Of a stretch of DNA of 64,000 nucleotides, positions 1 through 9,128 are shown piece after piece. The stretch is taken from the NCBI RefSeq assembly GCF_003946445.1, contig NZ_RHOF01000017.1:1-64000 (forward strand). The letters are read 5' to 3'. The translations under genes were made by a program, and so were the position numbers. How positions within the stretch are numbered: the stretch's first letter is position 1; every line of letters starts with the position of its first letter. A model generated the notes under the pieces. The model had not been told where the DNA came from, did no database searches, and saw only the letters and a list, made by a program, of their open reading frames with translations. This stretch comes from Loigolactobacillus jiayinensis (GTDB taxonomy: Bacteria; Bacillota; Bacilli; Lactobacillales; Lactobacillaceae).

Positions 1-142
1 TTTTTTCCAACGCCATCAGTCGTAACTGACAACAACAAATACTATATCAAGTTTTCAGCGTAGCGTCAAGGAAGTTTCCTAATTAAAACGAACTTTTTAT
101 AGATCACGAATGTTAAATCAGTTTTTCAAATTAATATCCGTA

Positions 143-179
143 ATAAAAAAGCATAACTACCTTAAAAGGGTAATTATGC
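143..179 (-). terminator. Rho-independent terminator of serS
   Basis: On the minus strand an 11-bp stem with one mismatch and a 6-7 nt loop lies about 22 nt beyond the serS stop and is followed by a run of T. Positions 1-142 hold nothing I can identify. Confidence 0.85.
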
Positions 180-201
180 ATTCATAACTGTTCGTCTTTA
201 A

Positions 202-1479
202 TTATTTACTTATTTTTTCGACACCACGCATATAAGGTACGAGTACTTTTGGTACTGTGACGCTGCCGTCAGCATTTTGGTAATTTTCTAAAATAGCTGC
301 CACCGTCCGTCCGACGGCTAAGCCAGAACCATTTAGCGTGTGTAATAAATGAACTTTACCATCACTGTCGCGATAACGGATCTGGGCACGCCGAGCTTGG
401 AAGTCTAAACAATTTGAGCAACTGGAAATTTCACGGTAAGTTTCCTGCGCCGGAATCCAAACTTCAAGATCATAAGTTTTAGCAGCTGAGAACCCCATAT
501 CTCCGGTTGATAAAGTAATGACATGATAGGGTAATTCGAGCTTCTGTAAAATATTTTCCGCATTGGCCGTCATTTTTTCTAATTCATTGAATGATTCTTC
601 TGGCTTAACATATTTGACCATTTCTACCTTATTAAATTGATGTAGACGGATCAAACCGCGGGTATCACGGCCTGCGCTACCTGCTTCTGAACGAAACGAC
701 GGACTGAGCGCAGTGAAATAAACGGGCAATTGCGCTTCATCTAAAATTTCACCACGATAATAATTGGTTAATGGCACTTCTGCTGTAGGAATCATGGTCA
801 TCTCTTTATCATCAGTCATCGTTGAGAAAACGTCGGCACGAAACTTAGGAAATTGACCGGTCCCGAACATCGAATCATCATTGACCATATATGGTGTGAT
901 CATTTCGGTGTAACCTTCCTTTTCGTGCTCATCCAGCATAAAGTTGTAAACCGCACGTTCCAACTTAGCACCGAGCCCTTTATAGAAGAGAAAACGACTA
1001 CCGGCTACTTTTGCACCACGCTCGAAGTCGAGAATATCTAAGTTCTCGCCAATTTCCCAGTGTGGTTTTGGTGTGAAATCAAATTGTCGTGGCGTTCCAA
1101 TTTTGCGTTCTTCGTGATTGGCAGCTTCATCAGGGCCAACTGGAATTAAAGCGTCTGGCAAATTAGGCAACCGTACCGCGATATAGCGAACTTGCTCATC
1201 TAATTCAGCTAGCTTCTCATCGACCTGCTTGATTTGACCGCCGACTGCGCGCATTTGTGCAATCATGTCAGTAGCGTCTTCCTTATTACGTTTCAAGGCA
1301 GCAATCTGCTTGGAAACTTCATTGCGCTTTTGCTTCAAACCTTCAGATACCGCAATTTGTTCACGTCGATTTTCATCTAACGCCACTAAATGCTCAATTT
1401 CGGCCGGATCAACACCTCGAGTTGCCAGGCGTTGTTGCACTTCTTCTTTATTCTGGCGAATCATTTTAACATCTAACAT
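202..1479 (-). CDS. serS: Serine--tRNA ligase
   Basis: Charges tRNA-Ser (and tRNA-Sec where present) with serine in the cytoplasm using ATP. The 425 residues match the usual bacterial SerRS length. Residues 1 to about 105 form the long charged coiled-coil arm that grips the tRNA variable loop. The class II core follows, with motif 2 around residue 265-285 ([17 protein letters not shown]) and motif 3 near the C terminus ([16 protein letters not shown]). The ATG has a GGAGG site 9-13 nt upstream. It is monocistronic, preceded by a T-box leader and followed by a terminator, so expression should rise when tRNA-Ser is uncharged. Confidence 0.98.
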   Translation of the reverse strand: MLDVKMIRQNKEEVQQRLATRGVDPAEIEHLVALDENRREQIAVSEGLKQKRNEVSKQIAALKRNKEDATDMIAQMRAVGGQIKQVDEKLAELDEQVRYIAVRLPNLPDALIPVGPDEAANHEERKIGTPRQFDFTPKPHWEIGENLDILDFERGAKVAGSRFLFYKGLGAKLERAVYNFMLDEHEKEGYTEMITPYMVNDDSMFGTGQFPKFRADVFSTMTDDKEMTMIPTAEVPLTNYYRGEILDEAQLPVYFTALSPSFRSEAGSAGRDTRGLIRLHQFNKVEMVKYVKPEESFNELEKMTANAENILQKLELPYHVITLSTGDMGFSAAKTYDLEVWIPAQETYREISSCSNCLDFQARRAQIRYRDSDGKVHLLHTLNGSGLAVGRTVAAILENYQNADGSVTVPKVLVPYMRGVEKISK

Positions 1480-1512
1480 AACTAATTTCCTCCATTAATT
1501 GAATTTTAAACA

Positions 1513-1735
1513 CGAAAAAAAGCCGACTCATCCCTCAATTGGGACGAATCAGCTTCGCGGTACCACCCAAGTTTGGCTACAGTTAGCCACCCTTAATTGT
1601 CGATAACGATCATTGACCGTGCAGGATTAACTGCCCGCTACTGCGCTGGAATTGGTCAGAATGGCTTTGCAGCTACCGCCATTTCTCTAAACTGACCTTA
1701 GGCGCATCATCGCGTTTAAATAATGTAGTTAGTGT
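1513..1735 (-). promoter_or_regulatory. T-box riboswitch (serS leader)
   Basis: The minus strand carries the T-box signature GGGTGGTACCGCG (1556-1568). It is followed by a 14-bp terminator stem with G-U wobbles (1521-1534 with 1541-1554) and a T run at 1515-1520. The upstream part can fold as stem I, with an AGAGA-like element near 1685. The likely specifier region, read as ATTCCAGC on the minus strand near 1645-1655, contains both UCC and AGC serine codons, so I cannot choose between them. Uncharged tRNA-Ser should favour the antiterminator and serS transcription. Confidence 0.93.
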
Positions 1736-1783
1736 ACCCGAAAAGCTGTTAAAAGGCAACCAATAAAAAAGTTGTGCCACATA

Positions 1784-1811
1784 TTGCAATCAGATTTAAG
1801 CATGATACAAT
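1784..1811 (+). promoter_or_regulatory. Promoter of the deoxynucleoside kinase unit
   Basis: TTGCAA (1784-1789), a 16-nt spacer and an extended -10 TGATACAAT ending at 1811. The predicted start near 1818 lies about 190 nt upstream of the kinase ATG, which leaves a long structured leader. Confidence 0.7.
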
Positions 1812-1817
1812 ATATGG

Positions 1818-1913
1818 TGCTGCTTAGCCAGAGTATGTTGCAGAAAGCGTCAGGAACAGGCTTTTTATGTCTGCCGGCGCTAATAAAGAATATTTACAAT
1901 CCAATGGCTAAGC
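1818..1913 (+). ncRNA. Structured 5' leader or small RNA of unknown class
   Basis: A perfect 9-bp closing stem (GCTTAGCCA 1822-1830 with TGGCTAAGC 1905-1913) begins about four nucleotides after the predicted transcription start. Inside it, GCAGA-AAGC (1840-1848) pairs with GCTT (1860-1863) and TCTGC (1870-1874), giving a bulged hairpin. I recognise no riboswitch or 6S RNA consensus. It could be a cis-regulatory leader of the downstream kinase or a free RNA. There is no strong terminator directly after it, which favours a leader. Confidence 0.4.
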
Positions 1914-2009
1914 TATTTTAAACATGTCGACCTAATTTAAAACACCATCTAACCACATAATTGGTTTATATCTAACGACCTGAATTCAAAAAACAAGGAG
2001 TCTACTATT

Positions 2010-2675
2010 ATGATCGTACTTGCAGGAACTATCGGCGCAGGTAAAACTAGTCTAACCACGCTATTAGCCAACCACCTAAACTCAAAGGCATTCTATGAAT
2101 CGGTTGACGATAATCCGGTATTACCTTACTTTTACCAAGATCCCAAAAAATATGCTTTCTTATTACAGATCTACTTCCTGAACAAACGCATGGCGCAACT
2201 AAAAGCCGCTGATCAGATCAATAATAGCGTAATGGATCGTTCGATTTTCGAAGACTCACTACTTTTTCATTTGAATGCTGATCTCGGTCGCACCACCGAA
2301 ACCGAAGTTGCTGTGTACGATTCCTTGTTAGAAAATATGCTACAAGAATTACCACAACAAGACTACCACAAGCGTCCTGATTTACTGATCCACATCAACA
2401 TTTCCTTTGCGACAATGCTAAAACGAATTGAGAAGCGTAACCGGCCGTATGAACAGATCACACAGGATCCAAGCTTATATGCGTATTACCAAACTTTGAA
2501 TCAGCGCTACGCACAATGGTATGACGAATATGATGAAAGCCCGAAAATTCAGATTGACGGTGATCAGCTTGATTTTGTCAGCGACGAGCTCGCTCGCAAG
2601 CGTGTCATTGAATTGATCGACCAAAAATTAGCTAGCTTGAACCCAGCTTTTCATATGGCAAGCAATCACCAATAG
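2010..2675 (+). CDS. Deoxynucleoside kinase (deoxyadenosine/deoxyguanosine kinase family)
   Basis: Phosphorylates deoxynucleosides to dNMPs in the purine/pyrimidine salvage route. The 221 residues are typical for the family. The P-loop GTIGAGKTS spans residues 6-14, a DRS motif (MDRSIFED, near residue 76) supplies the base/catalytic Glu-Arg region, and an arginine-rich lid (KRIEKRNRPYEQ) lies near residues 137-148. AAGGAG at 1995-2000 sets the ATG. It stands alone between its own promoter and terminator. Lactobacilli often carry paired dAK/dGK genes; only one is seen here, so the preferred base cannot be assigned from sequence reading. Confidence 0.92.
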   Translation: MIVLAGTIGAGKTSLTTLLANHLNSKAFYESVDDNPVLPYFYQDPKKYAFLLQIYFLNKRMAQLKAADQINNSVMDRSIFEDSLLFHLNADLGRTTETEVAVYDSLLENMLQELPQQDYHKRPDLLIHINISFATMLKRIEKRNRPYEQITQDPSLYAYYQTLNQRYAQWYDEYDESPKIQIDGDQLDFVSDELARKRVIELIDQKLASLNPAFHMASNHQ

Positions 2676-2680
2676 TCACA

Positions 2681-2713
2681 AGCGCTAAACTTTAACCGGT
2701 TTAGCGCTTTTTG
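2681..2713 (+). terminator. Terminator of the deoxynucleoside kinase gene
   Basis: AGCGCTAAAC at 2681-2690 pairs with the complementary copy ending near 2708, and a T run follows. Confidence 0.9.
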
Positions 2714-2799
2714 AATGCAAAATTATATCGCCAGCGTAGTTTGCATTTACCTTATAGAATCAGTAAAATGTGAAGTAAAGACATGTTAGGAGCCTCGTG

Positions 2800-4296
2800 A
2801 TGCTGTTTGAAGACTTATTTTTAGAAAAAGCGGACCTACAAAAGTTTCAAATGTTTCGTGTTCTAAAAGCCATCGGTAATCATTCGCTGACCATCAACGA
2901 CATCAGCGATAAGTTACACCTTTCGTATCAACAAACCTATAATACCTTTCAAGACCTGTTGCGGGACATGCGGTCACTAGATACTCAGTTGGACACACCA
3001 GTGGATCGCCATGAATTACTATCCCAGCAAACATTTAAAATTTCACTGGACCGCTATCGCTTGTTTTTACTAGAACAATCCTTAGTTTTTCAGTTTATTG
3101 ATTATTTAGTACAAGCCCCGACACCCACAGTCAACGATTTTTGCGAGCAACATTTTGTCAGTAAGTCGACATTGTTGCGCAAATCGGCTGGCTTGAAGCG
3201 TTTTATGGCCCAATACTCGCTGCGCTTTTCGTACACGGATCTGCAGATCACTGGTAATGAAAGTCATATTCGCTATTTCTTATTCATCGTCTATTGGACT
3301 GGCTTTCATGGTATCAAATGGCCGTGGCAAAATTTTAGTGCTGCTGATATTGAACGGATTTTTACAACAGCTAATCCCCAACCAACAGCACCAATTTTTA
3401 AACTGCAACAACTTTTACTGCTTGGTATTATGCGCTTGCGCATTAATCATGGCTATTATATCCGTGACGCCACTTGTTTTAATATTTTAACCGACCATAA
3501 TAGTGCATTTGACGAGCTCGTTTTTCCGACTGAATTATTTGGTAATTTAGCCACCAAAAACCGGCACAACGAAGCCAAATTCTTCTTCTTTGCTCAATTT
3601 AGTTTGATCACCGCAGTAACCGGTAGTCAAACACAAGCACAGCTTGTGTTGACTCATTTTGCAGCTGAAGACGATCCTATATGGCGCTTAACGGTTAACT
3701 TTTTGGCCAAATTAACCGCCACCTTTCATACTAAAATCACGCCCGCGGATGAACCGATTTTAACCTACGATGTTTTGCGTGTTCTACTAACCACAATCGC
3801 ATTACAAACCCGCTATCCAAAAATGCTCGACTTTTATCGTCCTGATTTAACCAATTTTAAATCAACACAACTCTATCAAATAATTGCTCAGTTTTTTGAA
3901 CAACCAGGCCTTACTGAAACCCTGCCGCAGCTCTATCGTAATCGTCAAACGGTTAGTGAATATGTTTGTTATTTGCTGCAACCACAACTGCACCATCTAG
4001 AGGACCAGCAGATGGTTCATGTCTGGTTAATTGCAGAAAATAACGATCTGCTGACCACCGAGTTACAGCGACTGCTAAAGCATATTCGAATCGCGCAATT
4101 AATGACCCCGCCTGCCCGACCGCAAGATGCCGATCTCATTATTTCTACCATCGATAGTCAGGCCCCACTGATGCAGGAAATGGCTGCCTACGGTGTGCCA
4201 TTACTACATTGGAATTTAGAAGCCAATGGCAGTGACTTCTTTCGCTTATACGCGAAGATCAAAACTTTATACGCCGCTAAAATGACCACCAAGTAA
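2800..4296 (+). CDS. Mga-type helix-turn-helix transcriptional regulator
   Basis: A 498-residue protein resembling the Mga (M-protein trans-acting positive regulator) family. The N terminus has paired helix-turn-helix segments (about residues 20-60 and 95-130, the second including FVSKSTLLRKSAGLKRF). The middle resembles the degenerate PRD-like region, and the C terminus an EIIB-like fold. GTG at 2797 directly precedes ATG at 2800; TTAGGAG at 2786-2792 fits the ATG better. It is monocistronic. No target is evident: the neighbours are a nucleoside kinase and a convergent lysine permease, so its regulon is probably elsewhere. Confidence 0.75.
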   Translation: MLFEDLFLEKADLQKFQMFRVLKAIGNHSLTINDISDKLHLSYQQTYNTFQDLLRDMRSLDTQLDTPVDRHELLSQQTFKISLDRYRLFLLEQSLVFQFIDYLVQAPTPTVNDFCEQHFVSKSTLLRKSAGLKRFMAQYSLRFSYTDLQITGNESHIRYFLFIVYWTGFHGIKWPWQNFSAADIERIFTTANPQPTAPIFKLQQLLLLGIMRLRINHGYYIRDATCFNILTDHNSAFDELVFPTELFGNLATKNRHNEAKFFFFAQFSLITAVTGSQTQAQLVLTHFAAEDDPIWRLTVNFLAKLTATFHTKITPADEPILTYDVLRVLLTTIALQTRYPKMLDFYRPDLTNFKSTQLYQIIAQFFEQPGLTETLPQLYRNRQTVSEYVCYLLQPQLHHLEDQQMVHVWLIAENNDLLTTELQRLLKHIRIAQLMTPPARPQDADLIISTIDSQAPLMQEMAAYGVPLLHWNLEANGSDFFRLYAKIKTLYAAKMTTK

Positions 4297-4326
4297 CCGC
4301 CACGGCAGCTACTTGGTGGCTTTTTT
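4286..4326 (+). terminator. Terminator overlapping the Mga-like stop codon
   Basis: A perfect 10-bp stem, CCACCAAGTA (4286-4295) with TACTTGGTGG (4310-4319), is followed by seven T. The stem includes the last codons and the stop. Confidence 0.9.
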
Positions 4327-4334
4327 ACAGAAAC

Positions 4335-4366
4335 AAAAAAGCATTAGCAGTCGCTAATGCTTTTTA
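4335..4366. terminator. Bidirectional terminator between the Mga-like gene and lysP
   Basis: A run of A, the stem GCATTAGC/GCTAATGC with a 4-nt loop, and a run of T. It can act on both converging transcripts. Confidence 0.85.
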
Positions 4367-4439
4367 CACTTAAACCTAGGCTGATTAAAATTAGCCTTGT
4401 CGCTAATTTTCCTTTAAAACCAAAACCTATGCTTAAAAA

Positions 4440-5903
4440 TTAATCATCATGAATCTTAGTTAAATCCACTTCATCTAGCGGAATCATGTGCGTCTTATGG
4501 CTTATTTTGTAATAGACAAACAAAATGATGAACAACGGTACACTCATATAGCTGACACCTAGTGCTTGCCAATCAAAAGTTTTTACCGCATTTAAATCCT
4601 GACCTACGATAACTAAAATACCTAGTACCATCGCTAGAATTGGTCCAAATGGGAATAATTTGGCGTGATATTTTAATTCACTTAACGAATGGCCTTGGGC
4701 AATAAAAGCCTTGCGGAAACGATAATGTGAGATTGCAATCCCTAGCCAAGCGATGAAGCCGGTTAGACCAGAGGCGGCAACTAAGAACATATAGATTCGT
4801 GAGCCCCAAATACTGGTTAAGAAAGTGAATAAGCCCACTACAGTTGTCATTAGTAATGAGGCAACTGGGACACCACGACCATTAGTGCGGCCAAAGATTT
4901 TCGGTGCAATGTGCTGCTTTGACATTGCCCATAACATCCGCGTTGAAGCATACATACCAGAATTAGCGGCAGAGATAACGGACGTTAAGATCACCGCGTT
5001 AATTACACTAGCCGCACTTGCTAACCCGACACGTTGGAAAACCAAGGTAAACGGACTAATGGCGACATCACCAGCACCTGAACCAAGTAAATCTTTACTA
5101 GTGTAAGGTAAAATTGCTGCAATTACGAAAATGGCTAAAATATAAAATAACAGGATCCGCCAAAAGACTTGCTTAATTGCCTTAGGGATACTTGTTTCTG
5201 GGGTAGCCGATTCACCAGCAGTGATACCAATTAATTCTGTGCCTTGAAAGGAGAAGCCAGCCACGACGAAGACGCTGAGTATGGCTGGAATACCGCCAAC
5301 AAACGGGGCCTTGCCAATTGTAAAGTTATGCAGACCAACTGCAGGGCCATTGCCACCCATGATCCCGAAAATAGTTAAGAAACCAACAATCAAGAAAACA
5401 ATTACGGTAACGACCTTAATGATCGACAACCAATACTCAGTTTCGCCAAAAGCGCGTACTGATAGTGCATTGATAACAAAAATCACGATCAAGAAAAATA
5501 AACTAAATATCCAACCAGGCACATGTGGTAGCCAGAAATGCATCACAATTGCTGTCGTAGAAACATCCACCGCCAACGTAATTGCCCAATTAAACCAATA
5601 ATTCCAGCCCATGGCAAATCCTAGTGCTGGATCAACGAACCGACCAGCGTAAGTGGCAAAGGAACCTGATACCGGAATATAGGTTGCCATTTCGCCTAAA
5701 CTGGTCATTAAGAAGTACACCATCAAGCCAATACCGATATAGGCAATTAAAGCCCCACCAGGACCAGCCGTAGAAATTGCTGAACCAGAAGCGACAAATA
5801 AGCCAGTTCCGATACTGCCACCCAATGCGATCATCGACAAATGCCGCGTTTTTAGCTCTCGCTTCACGCCACCTTGTTCATGGTCAATGTGTTGTTGCGC
5901 CAT
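4440..5903 (-). CDS. lysP: Lysine-specific amino acid permease (APC superfamily)
   Basis: A 487-residue membrane transporter with about 12 hydrophobic segments that imports lysine with protons. The N terminus has the APC signature (LSMIALGGSIGTGLFVASG, residues 22-40) and the AAT/LysP-like stretch GSFATYAGRFVDPALGFAMGWNYW. The substrate call rests mainly on the lysine riboswitch in its leader, which also predicts repression when lysine is plentiful. A GGAGG-type site precedes the ATG. It is monocistronic with a bidirectional terminator downstream. Confidence 0.92.
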   Translation of the reverse strand: MAQQHIDHEQGGVKRELKTRHLSMIALGGSIGTGLFVASGSAISTAGPGGALIAYIGIGLMVYFLMTSLGEMATYIPVSGSFATYAGRFVDPALGFAMGWNYWFNWAITLAVDVSTTAIVMHFWLPHVPGWIFSLFFLIVIFVINALSVRAFGETEYWLSIIKVVTVIVFLIVGFLTIFGIMGGNGPAVGLHNFTIGKAPFVGGIPAILSVFVVAGFSFQGTELIGITAGESATPETSIPKAIKQVFWRILLFYILAIFVIAAILPYTSKDLLGSGAGDVAISPFTLVFQRVGLASAASVINAVILTSVISAANSGMYASTRMLWAMSKQHIAPKIFGRTNGRGVPVASLLMTTVVGLFTFLTSIWGSRIYMFLVAASGLTGFIAWLGIAISHYRFRKAFIAQGHSLSELKYHAKLFPFGPILAMVLGILVIVGQDLNAVKTFDWQALGVSYMSVPLFIILFVYYKISHKTHMIPLDEVDLTKIHDD

Positions 5904-5959
5904 CTAAAAATTCCTCCTGAACCAAGTCTAAATTTAGAGGTCGCGCCATGCTTACGCAC

Positions 5960-6190
5960 AAAAAACCGCCCCTTCATGTAGCATCCACTGCTACACAAAA
6001 AGACGGTGTCTTTTTCTGTCAGTCGATAGCGCCCCGTGATGACTTCATCACGACAGTACTTGGCCTGTTAAGCCAAGTCCCAACATTTAATTGAAAAAGC
6101 AATTAAACATTTCGGCAGATCACCCTTTTGCCAGTTTTCAGCGACGCTTTTCGTCTCTAACTGGTGACTTATGATCTCTGCAACCTCAAT
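5960..6190 (-). promoter_or_regulatory. Lysine riboswitch (L-box) with terminator
   Basis: Read on the minus strand, the leader has the conserved L-box pieces in order: GAGGTTGCAGAG (6176-6187), AAGGGTGAT..TGCCGAA (near 6112-6127), and ACTGTC near 6050. A long terminator hairpin (about 5966-6006) is followed by TTTTTT. Lysine binding should favour termination before lysP. Confidence 0.93.
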
Positions 6191-6200
6191 CTTTTTTTAT

Positions 6201-6229
6201 AGTATACCGAATATTCAGTTGTTTAACAA
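6201..6229 (-). promoter_or_regulatory. lysP promoter
   Basis: On the minus strand TTGTTA (6224-6229), a 17-nt spacer and TATACT (6201-6206). The start point falls just before the L-box aptamer. Confidence 0.8.
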
Positions 6230-6238
6230 GGTGCTAAC

Positions 6239-6964
6239 TTATTTTTCCGCCTGGTTAATTGATTGGCTCATACCGTCATATTCAAAATTCTGATCACGGA
6301 ATGCCTGATTTTCCAGCGGGAAATGTTGTTCCAACGTGGCGAATGGCTGAATTGATACTTGACCCTTTTTTAGCTGATAATCAAGAATATGCCCACCGAT
6401 AGTTTTATGATCATCACTGAGAAAATGCACATGATAACCAGAAACGGCTACGCCTTGAAATAGCTCGGGTGCATAATAACCGATCAATGTCCCATGAATA
6501 TTATCTTGATTAAACTTCGGCTGAGTTTTTGTGGCTTCAGTCAAACTGGGATAAGGTTTTTGCTGTTCTTCAACGACTCGCGTATGCATATGCGCAAATT
6601 CGCCGACGATTTTAACCGCAAAGAAGACATTGCGATACGGGTAGTTTTGCAACAAATAACGCTCTAATTCAGCCTTATTCAAATTAGTGAGTTCAGTTTC
6701 AGCAACAGGATCGTCAAAATGAACTGAAGCAAATGGCACTGACTGTTCAGCAGTCAATTCATTGACCGCACCAGATTCCACCACCTGATAAGCATGACCA
6801 TCTAATACCACTAATTCACCATTGAAATCTTGCACTGTCCCAATACCGTAATTACCATGTTGTAATAATTCACCCACAGTCATCGTTCCTTCAAACAAAC
6901 CGGGCACTAACAAACTTAACGTACCATGTTGAAAAAGAACTGACTGTTTTTTTTGCTCTACCAT
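6239..6964 (-). CDS. budA: Alpha-acetolactate decarboxylase
   Basis: Converts alpha-acetolactate to acetoin and CO2, the second step from pyruvate to acetoin; the gene is also called aldB or aldC. The zinc-site region GYHVHFLSDDHKTIGGH (about residues 175-192) holds the conserved histidines, and HMHTRVV lies near residue 127. An upstream in-frame GTG at 6985 lacks a ribosome site, while AAAGGA at 6975-6980 fits the ATG at 6964 with a rather long spacing, so I prefer the 241-residue form. It lies 148 nt after alsS on the same strand, probably cotranscribed, with a strong inverted repeat between them. Confidence 0.93.
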   Translation of the reverse strand: MVEQKKQSVLFQHGTLSLLVPGLFEGTMTVGELLQHGNYGIGTVQDFNGELVVLDGHAYQVVESGAVNELTAEQSVPFASVHFDDPVAETELTNLNKAELERYLLQNYPYRNVFFAVKIVGEFAHMHTRVVEEQQKPYPSLTEATKTQPKFNQDNIHGTLIGYYAPELFQGVAVSGYHVHFLSDDHKTIGGHILDYQLKKGQVSIQPFATLEQHFPLENQAFRDQNFEYDGMSQSINQAEK

Positions 6965-6992
6965 TGATTTAAAATATCCTTTCACTTCGAGA

Positions 6993-7074
6993 GTGCTAAA
7001 AATAGTTAGATCATAGACCTTACACAGACCGTTTCCAGTAAATGCGATTACGATAAATAACCTATTTTTAGCAC
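6993..7074 (-). repeat. Long-range inverted repeat between alsS and budA
   Basis: GTGCTAAAAATAG at 6993-7005 is exactly complementary to 7062-7074, and three more pairs form across one bulged base. About 56 nt separate the arms. In the transcript this would place a stem just upstream of the budA ribosome site. No T run follows, so it is not an ordinary terminator. It may be an mRNA stabiliser or processing site. Confidence 0.6.
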
Positions 7075-7112
7075 GTTTACGCTAGCTTAATTACACGACG
7101 CCACAAAGTAGC

Positions 7113-8792
7113 CTAATAGAATTGATCCGGTAAAATAGTTTGGCCAAGCTTTTTGTTGTCCGAATAATCGATTGGAATATCGACGATCACAGGTCCTTTA
7201 GTTGCAAAGGCTTGATCAAGCACCTTTTCTAGATCACCAGCTCGATTAACCCGTAAGCCGGTTCCACCAAAGCTCTCAGCGTATTTAACAAAGTCGACTG
7301 GGCCAAAATCAGTTCCTGCACTCTGACCGTATTTCATTTCTTCTTGGAACTTAACCATATCATAAGCTCCATCGTTCCAAATTAATTGAACGATATTCAA
7401 ATTTAAGCGTACCGCTGTTTCGAATTCTTGACCGGTAAATAAGAAGCCGCCGTCACCAGAAACAGAAACGATCTGCGTATTTGGCCGTAGAAGCGCGGCA
7501 GAAATTGCCCATGGTAAAGCAACCCCCAACGTTTGCATCCCATTAGAGAATAACAAATGCCGTGGTTCATAACTACGAAAATGCCGCGCCATCCAAATGT
7601 AGAAGCTACCAACATCGACAGTGACCGTCATTTCGTCAGTGACCCGTTTTTGTAAAGCAGAGATAACTGCCAATGGATGTGTTAATTTTGTTTCTGGTGC
7701 TACTACTGGTGGTTCGTCACGATCTTCAAGTTTTTCATGTAACCCTGCCATGTAATCCTTTGATTCTGATTTAACTTCATAGCCACGCATATAAGGTAAC
7801 AAGAAATCAAGGGTTTGGGCAATATCACCAATTAATTCGGTTTCTGGTTGGAAATTATGATCAATTTCAGCTGCTGCATCATCAATCACAACGATCCGTG
7901 CATCATTTTCAGCATTCCAATTACGTGGTTCATATTCAATTGGGTCATACCCAACAGTGATAACTAGATCACTTTGCTTCAATAACATATCGCCTGGTTG
8001 GTTACGGAATAAACCAACACGACCAAAGAAGTTCTTTTCTAAATTATGTGAAATAATTCCCGCTGCTTGAAAAGTCTCAACAACTGGCATATCAGAAACG
8101 TATAAAATATTCCGCAATGCCCGTGTGACTTCAGCAGATGAAGCGCGCATGCCGACCAACAAGACTGGTAATTTAGCTTCCTTGATTTTCCGAGCTAAAA
8201 TTGTAATATCAGCTGGACTAGCAGGCCCTAATTTAGGCGCTTGAAGTGGCATCACGGCTGGCCGTACCACTTTAGAATCAACGACATCTTGGGGCACACT
8301 CACAAAACTAGCGCCCTGCTTAGCAGATAAAGCAGCCCGGTAAGCATTGGCAATCACTTCTGAAGCATTTTCTGGTTCTTGAATTTCTGCACTATACTTA
8401 GTGATTGGCGCCATCAATGCTGTATTAGCCATACTTTGATGCGTCAAACGTAGTAAATCAGCTCGCTGTACCTGCCCAGAAATAGCTAAAACTGGGTCGC
8501 CTTCAGCGGTTGCCGTAACCATCCCAGTGGCCAAGTTACTGACACCAGGGCCAGAAGTCGTCATAACGACCCCTGGTTTACCAGTAATACGACCAATCCC
8601 AGAAGCCATAAATGCAGCGCCTTGTTCGTGGCGGGCAACAATCAATTCAGGCCGTTTTGCGTTATCAGCATGTGCTAATAATTCGAACAGACGATCAATT
8701 TTAGCACCAGGAATCCCGAAAACATATTTGACTTCATGATTGATCAAGCTTTCTAAGATGGCATCAGCGCCATAGCGTTGTTTCTCCGTCAT
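7113..8792 (-). CDS. alsS: Acetolactate synthase, catabolic type
   Basis: A thiamine-diphosphate enzyme that condenses two pyruvates to acetolactate. The 559 residues match AlsS. The catalytic Glu sits in [11 protein letters not shown] (near residue 55), and the ThDP-binding motif begins at [13 protein letters not shown] (about residue 443) and ends at WND. No regulatory-subunit gene (ilvN) is nearby, and budA follows, so the role is overflow/acetoin formation and acid relief rather than branched-chain synthesis. A GGAGGG site precedes the ATG. TTGTGAA-type half-sites upstream suggest redox control. Confidence 0.95.
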   Translation of the reverse strand: MTEKQRYGADAILESLINHEVKYVFGIPGAKIDRLFELLAHADNAKRPELIVARHEQGAAFMASGIGRITGKPGVVMTTSGPGVSNLATGMVTATAEGDPVLAISGQVQRADLLRLTHQSMANTALMAPITKYSAEIQEPENASEVIANAYRAALSAKQGASFVSVPQDVVDSKVVRPAVMPLQAPKLGPASPADITILARKIKEAKLPVLLVGMRASSAEVTRALRNILYVSDMPVVETFQAAGIISHNLEKNFFGRVGLFRNQPGDMLLKQSDLVITVGYDPIEYEPRNWNAENDARIVVIDDAAAEIDHNFQPETELIGDIAQTLDFLLPYMRGYEVKSESKDYMAGLHEKLEDRDEPPVVAPETKLTHPLAVISALQKRVTDEMTVTVDVGSFYIWMARHFRSYEPRHLLFSNGMQTLGVALPWAISAALLRPNTQIVSVSGDGGFLFTGQEFETAVRLNLNIVQLIWNDGAYDMVKFQEEMKYGQSAGTDFGPVDFVKYAESFGGTGLRVNRAGDLEKVLDQAFATKGPVIVDIPIDYSDNKKLGQTILPDQFY

Positions 8793-8858
8793 TAATAAAT
8801 CCCTCCAAAATAAATTTTTTTGAATTACGTTTTAAGTTCTTTTTCAAAGCCGGTTCTT

Positions 8859-9034
8859 ATCATAGCATATTCCTATCAGAAATTCTTGTGAATTCCCTCA
8901 AGTGAAATCAATTACAAGCCTAACAACTATGGAAAATCACTGTTAATGATTTTTCACAAGCATAATAATCAGCAATCTTTTTCAATTTGTGAAATTACGT
9001 TAAAACTGGTACTCGGTATACCAGTGTTTTCACA
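8859..9034 (-). promoter_or_regulatory. alsS promoter region with repeated TTGTGAA half-sites
   Basis: On the minus strand an extended -10 TGCTATGAT (TATGAT at 8859-8864) precedes alsS. TTGTGAA-like half-sites occur at 8886-8892 (+), 8951-8959 (reverse complement), 8987-8994 (+) and 9027-9034 (reverse complement). The first overlaps the expected -35. TTGTGAA is the half-site of the NADH sensor Rex; whether Rex binds is inference. Confidence 0.45.
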
Positions 9035-9076
9035 GCAATCGCTTACAATTACAGATAAACTAAAAAAGCATGCCAA

Positions 9077-9103
9077 TTATTTTCATAACCATCATGAAAA
9101 TAA
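9077..9103 (-). terminator. Perfect hairpin downstream of the 48-residue gene
   Basis: TTATTTTCAT (9077-9086) pairs exactly with ATGAAAATAA (9094-9103) across a 7-nt loop, 26 nt past the small gene's stop. The T run after it is poor, so terminator function is only likely. Confidence 0.35.
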
Positions 9104-9128
9104 CAGACACACTTGTTTCAAGTTCATT

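Noticed and set aside
853-1041. Plus-strand frame inside serS, and similar frames antisense to eno, gdhA, aroA, alsS and others
   Set aside because: They lie wholly within strongly supported genes on the other strand, lack ribosome sites and do not resemble proteins.
7062-7090. Possible cre (CcpA) site at the alsS-budA junction
   Set aside because: Aligned on its CG, it mismatches the consensus at several fixed positions.
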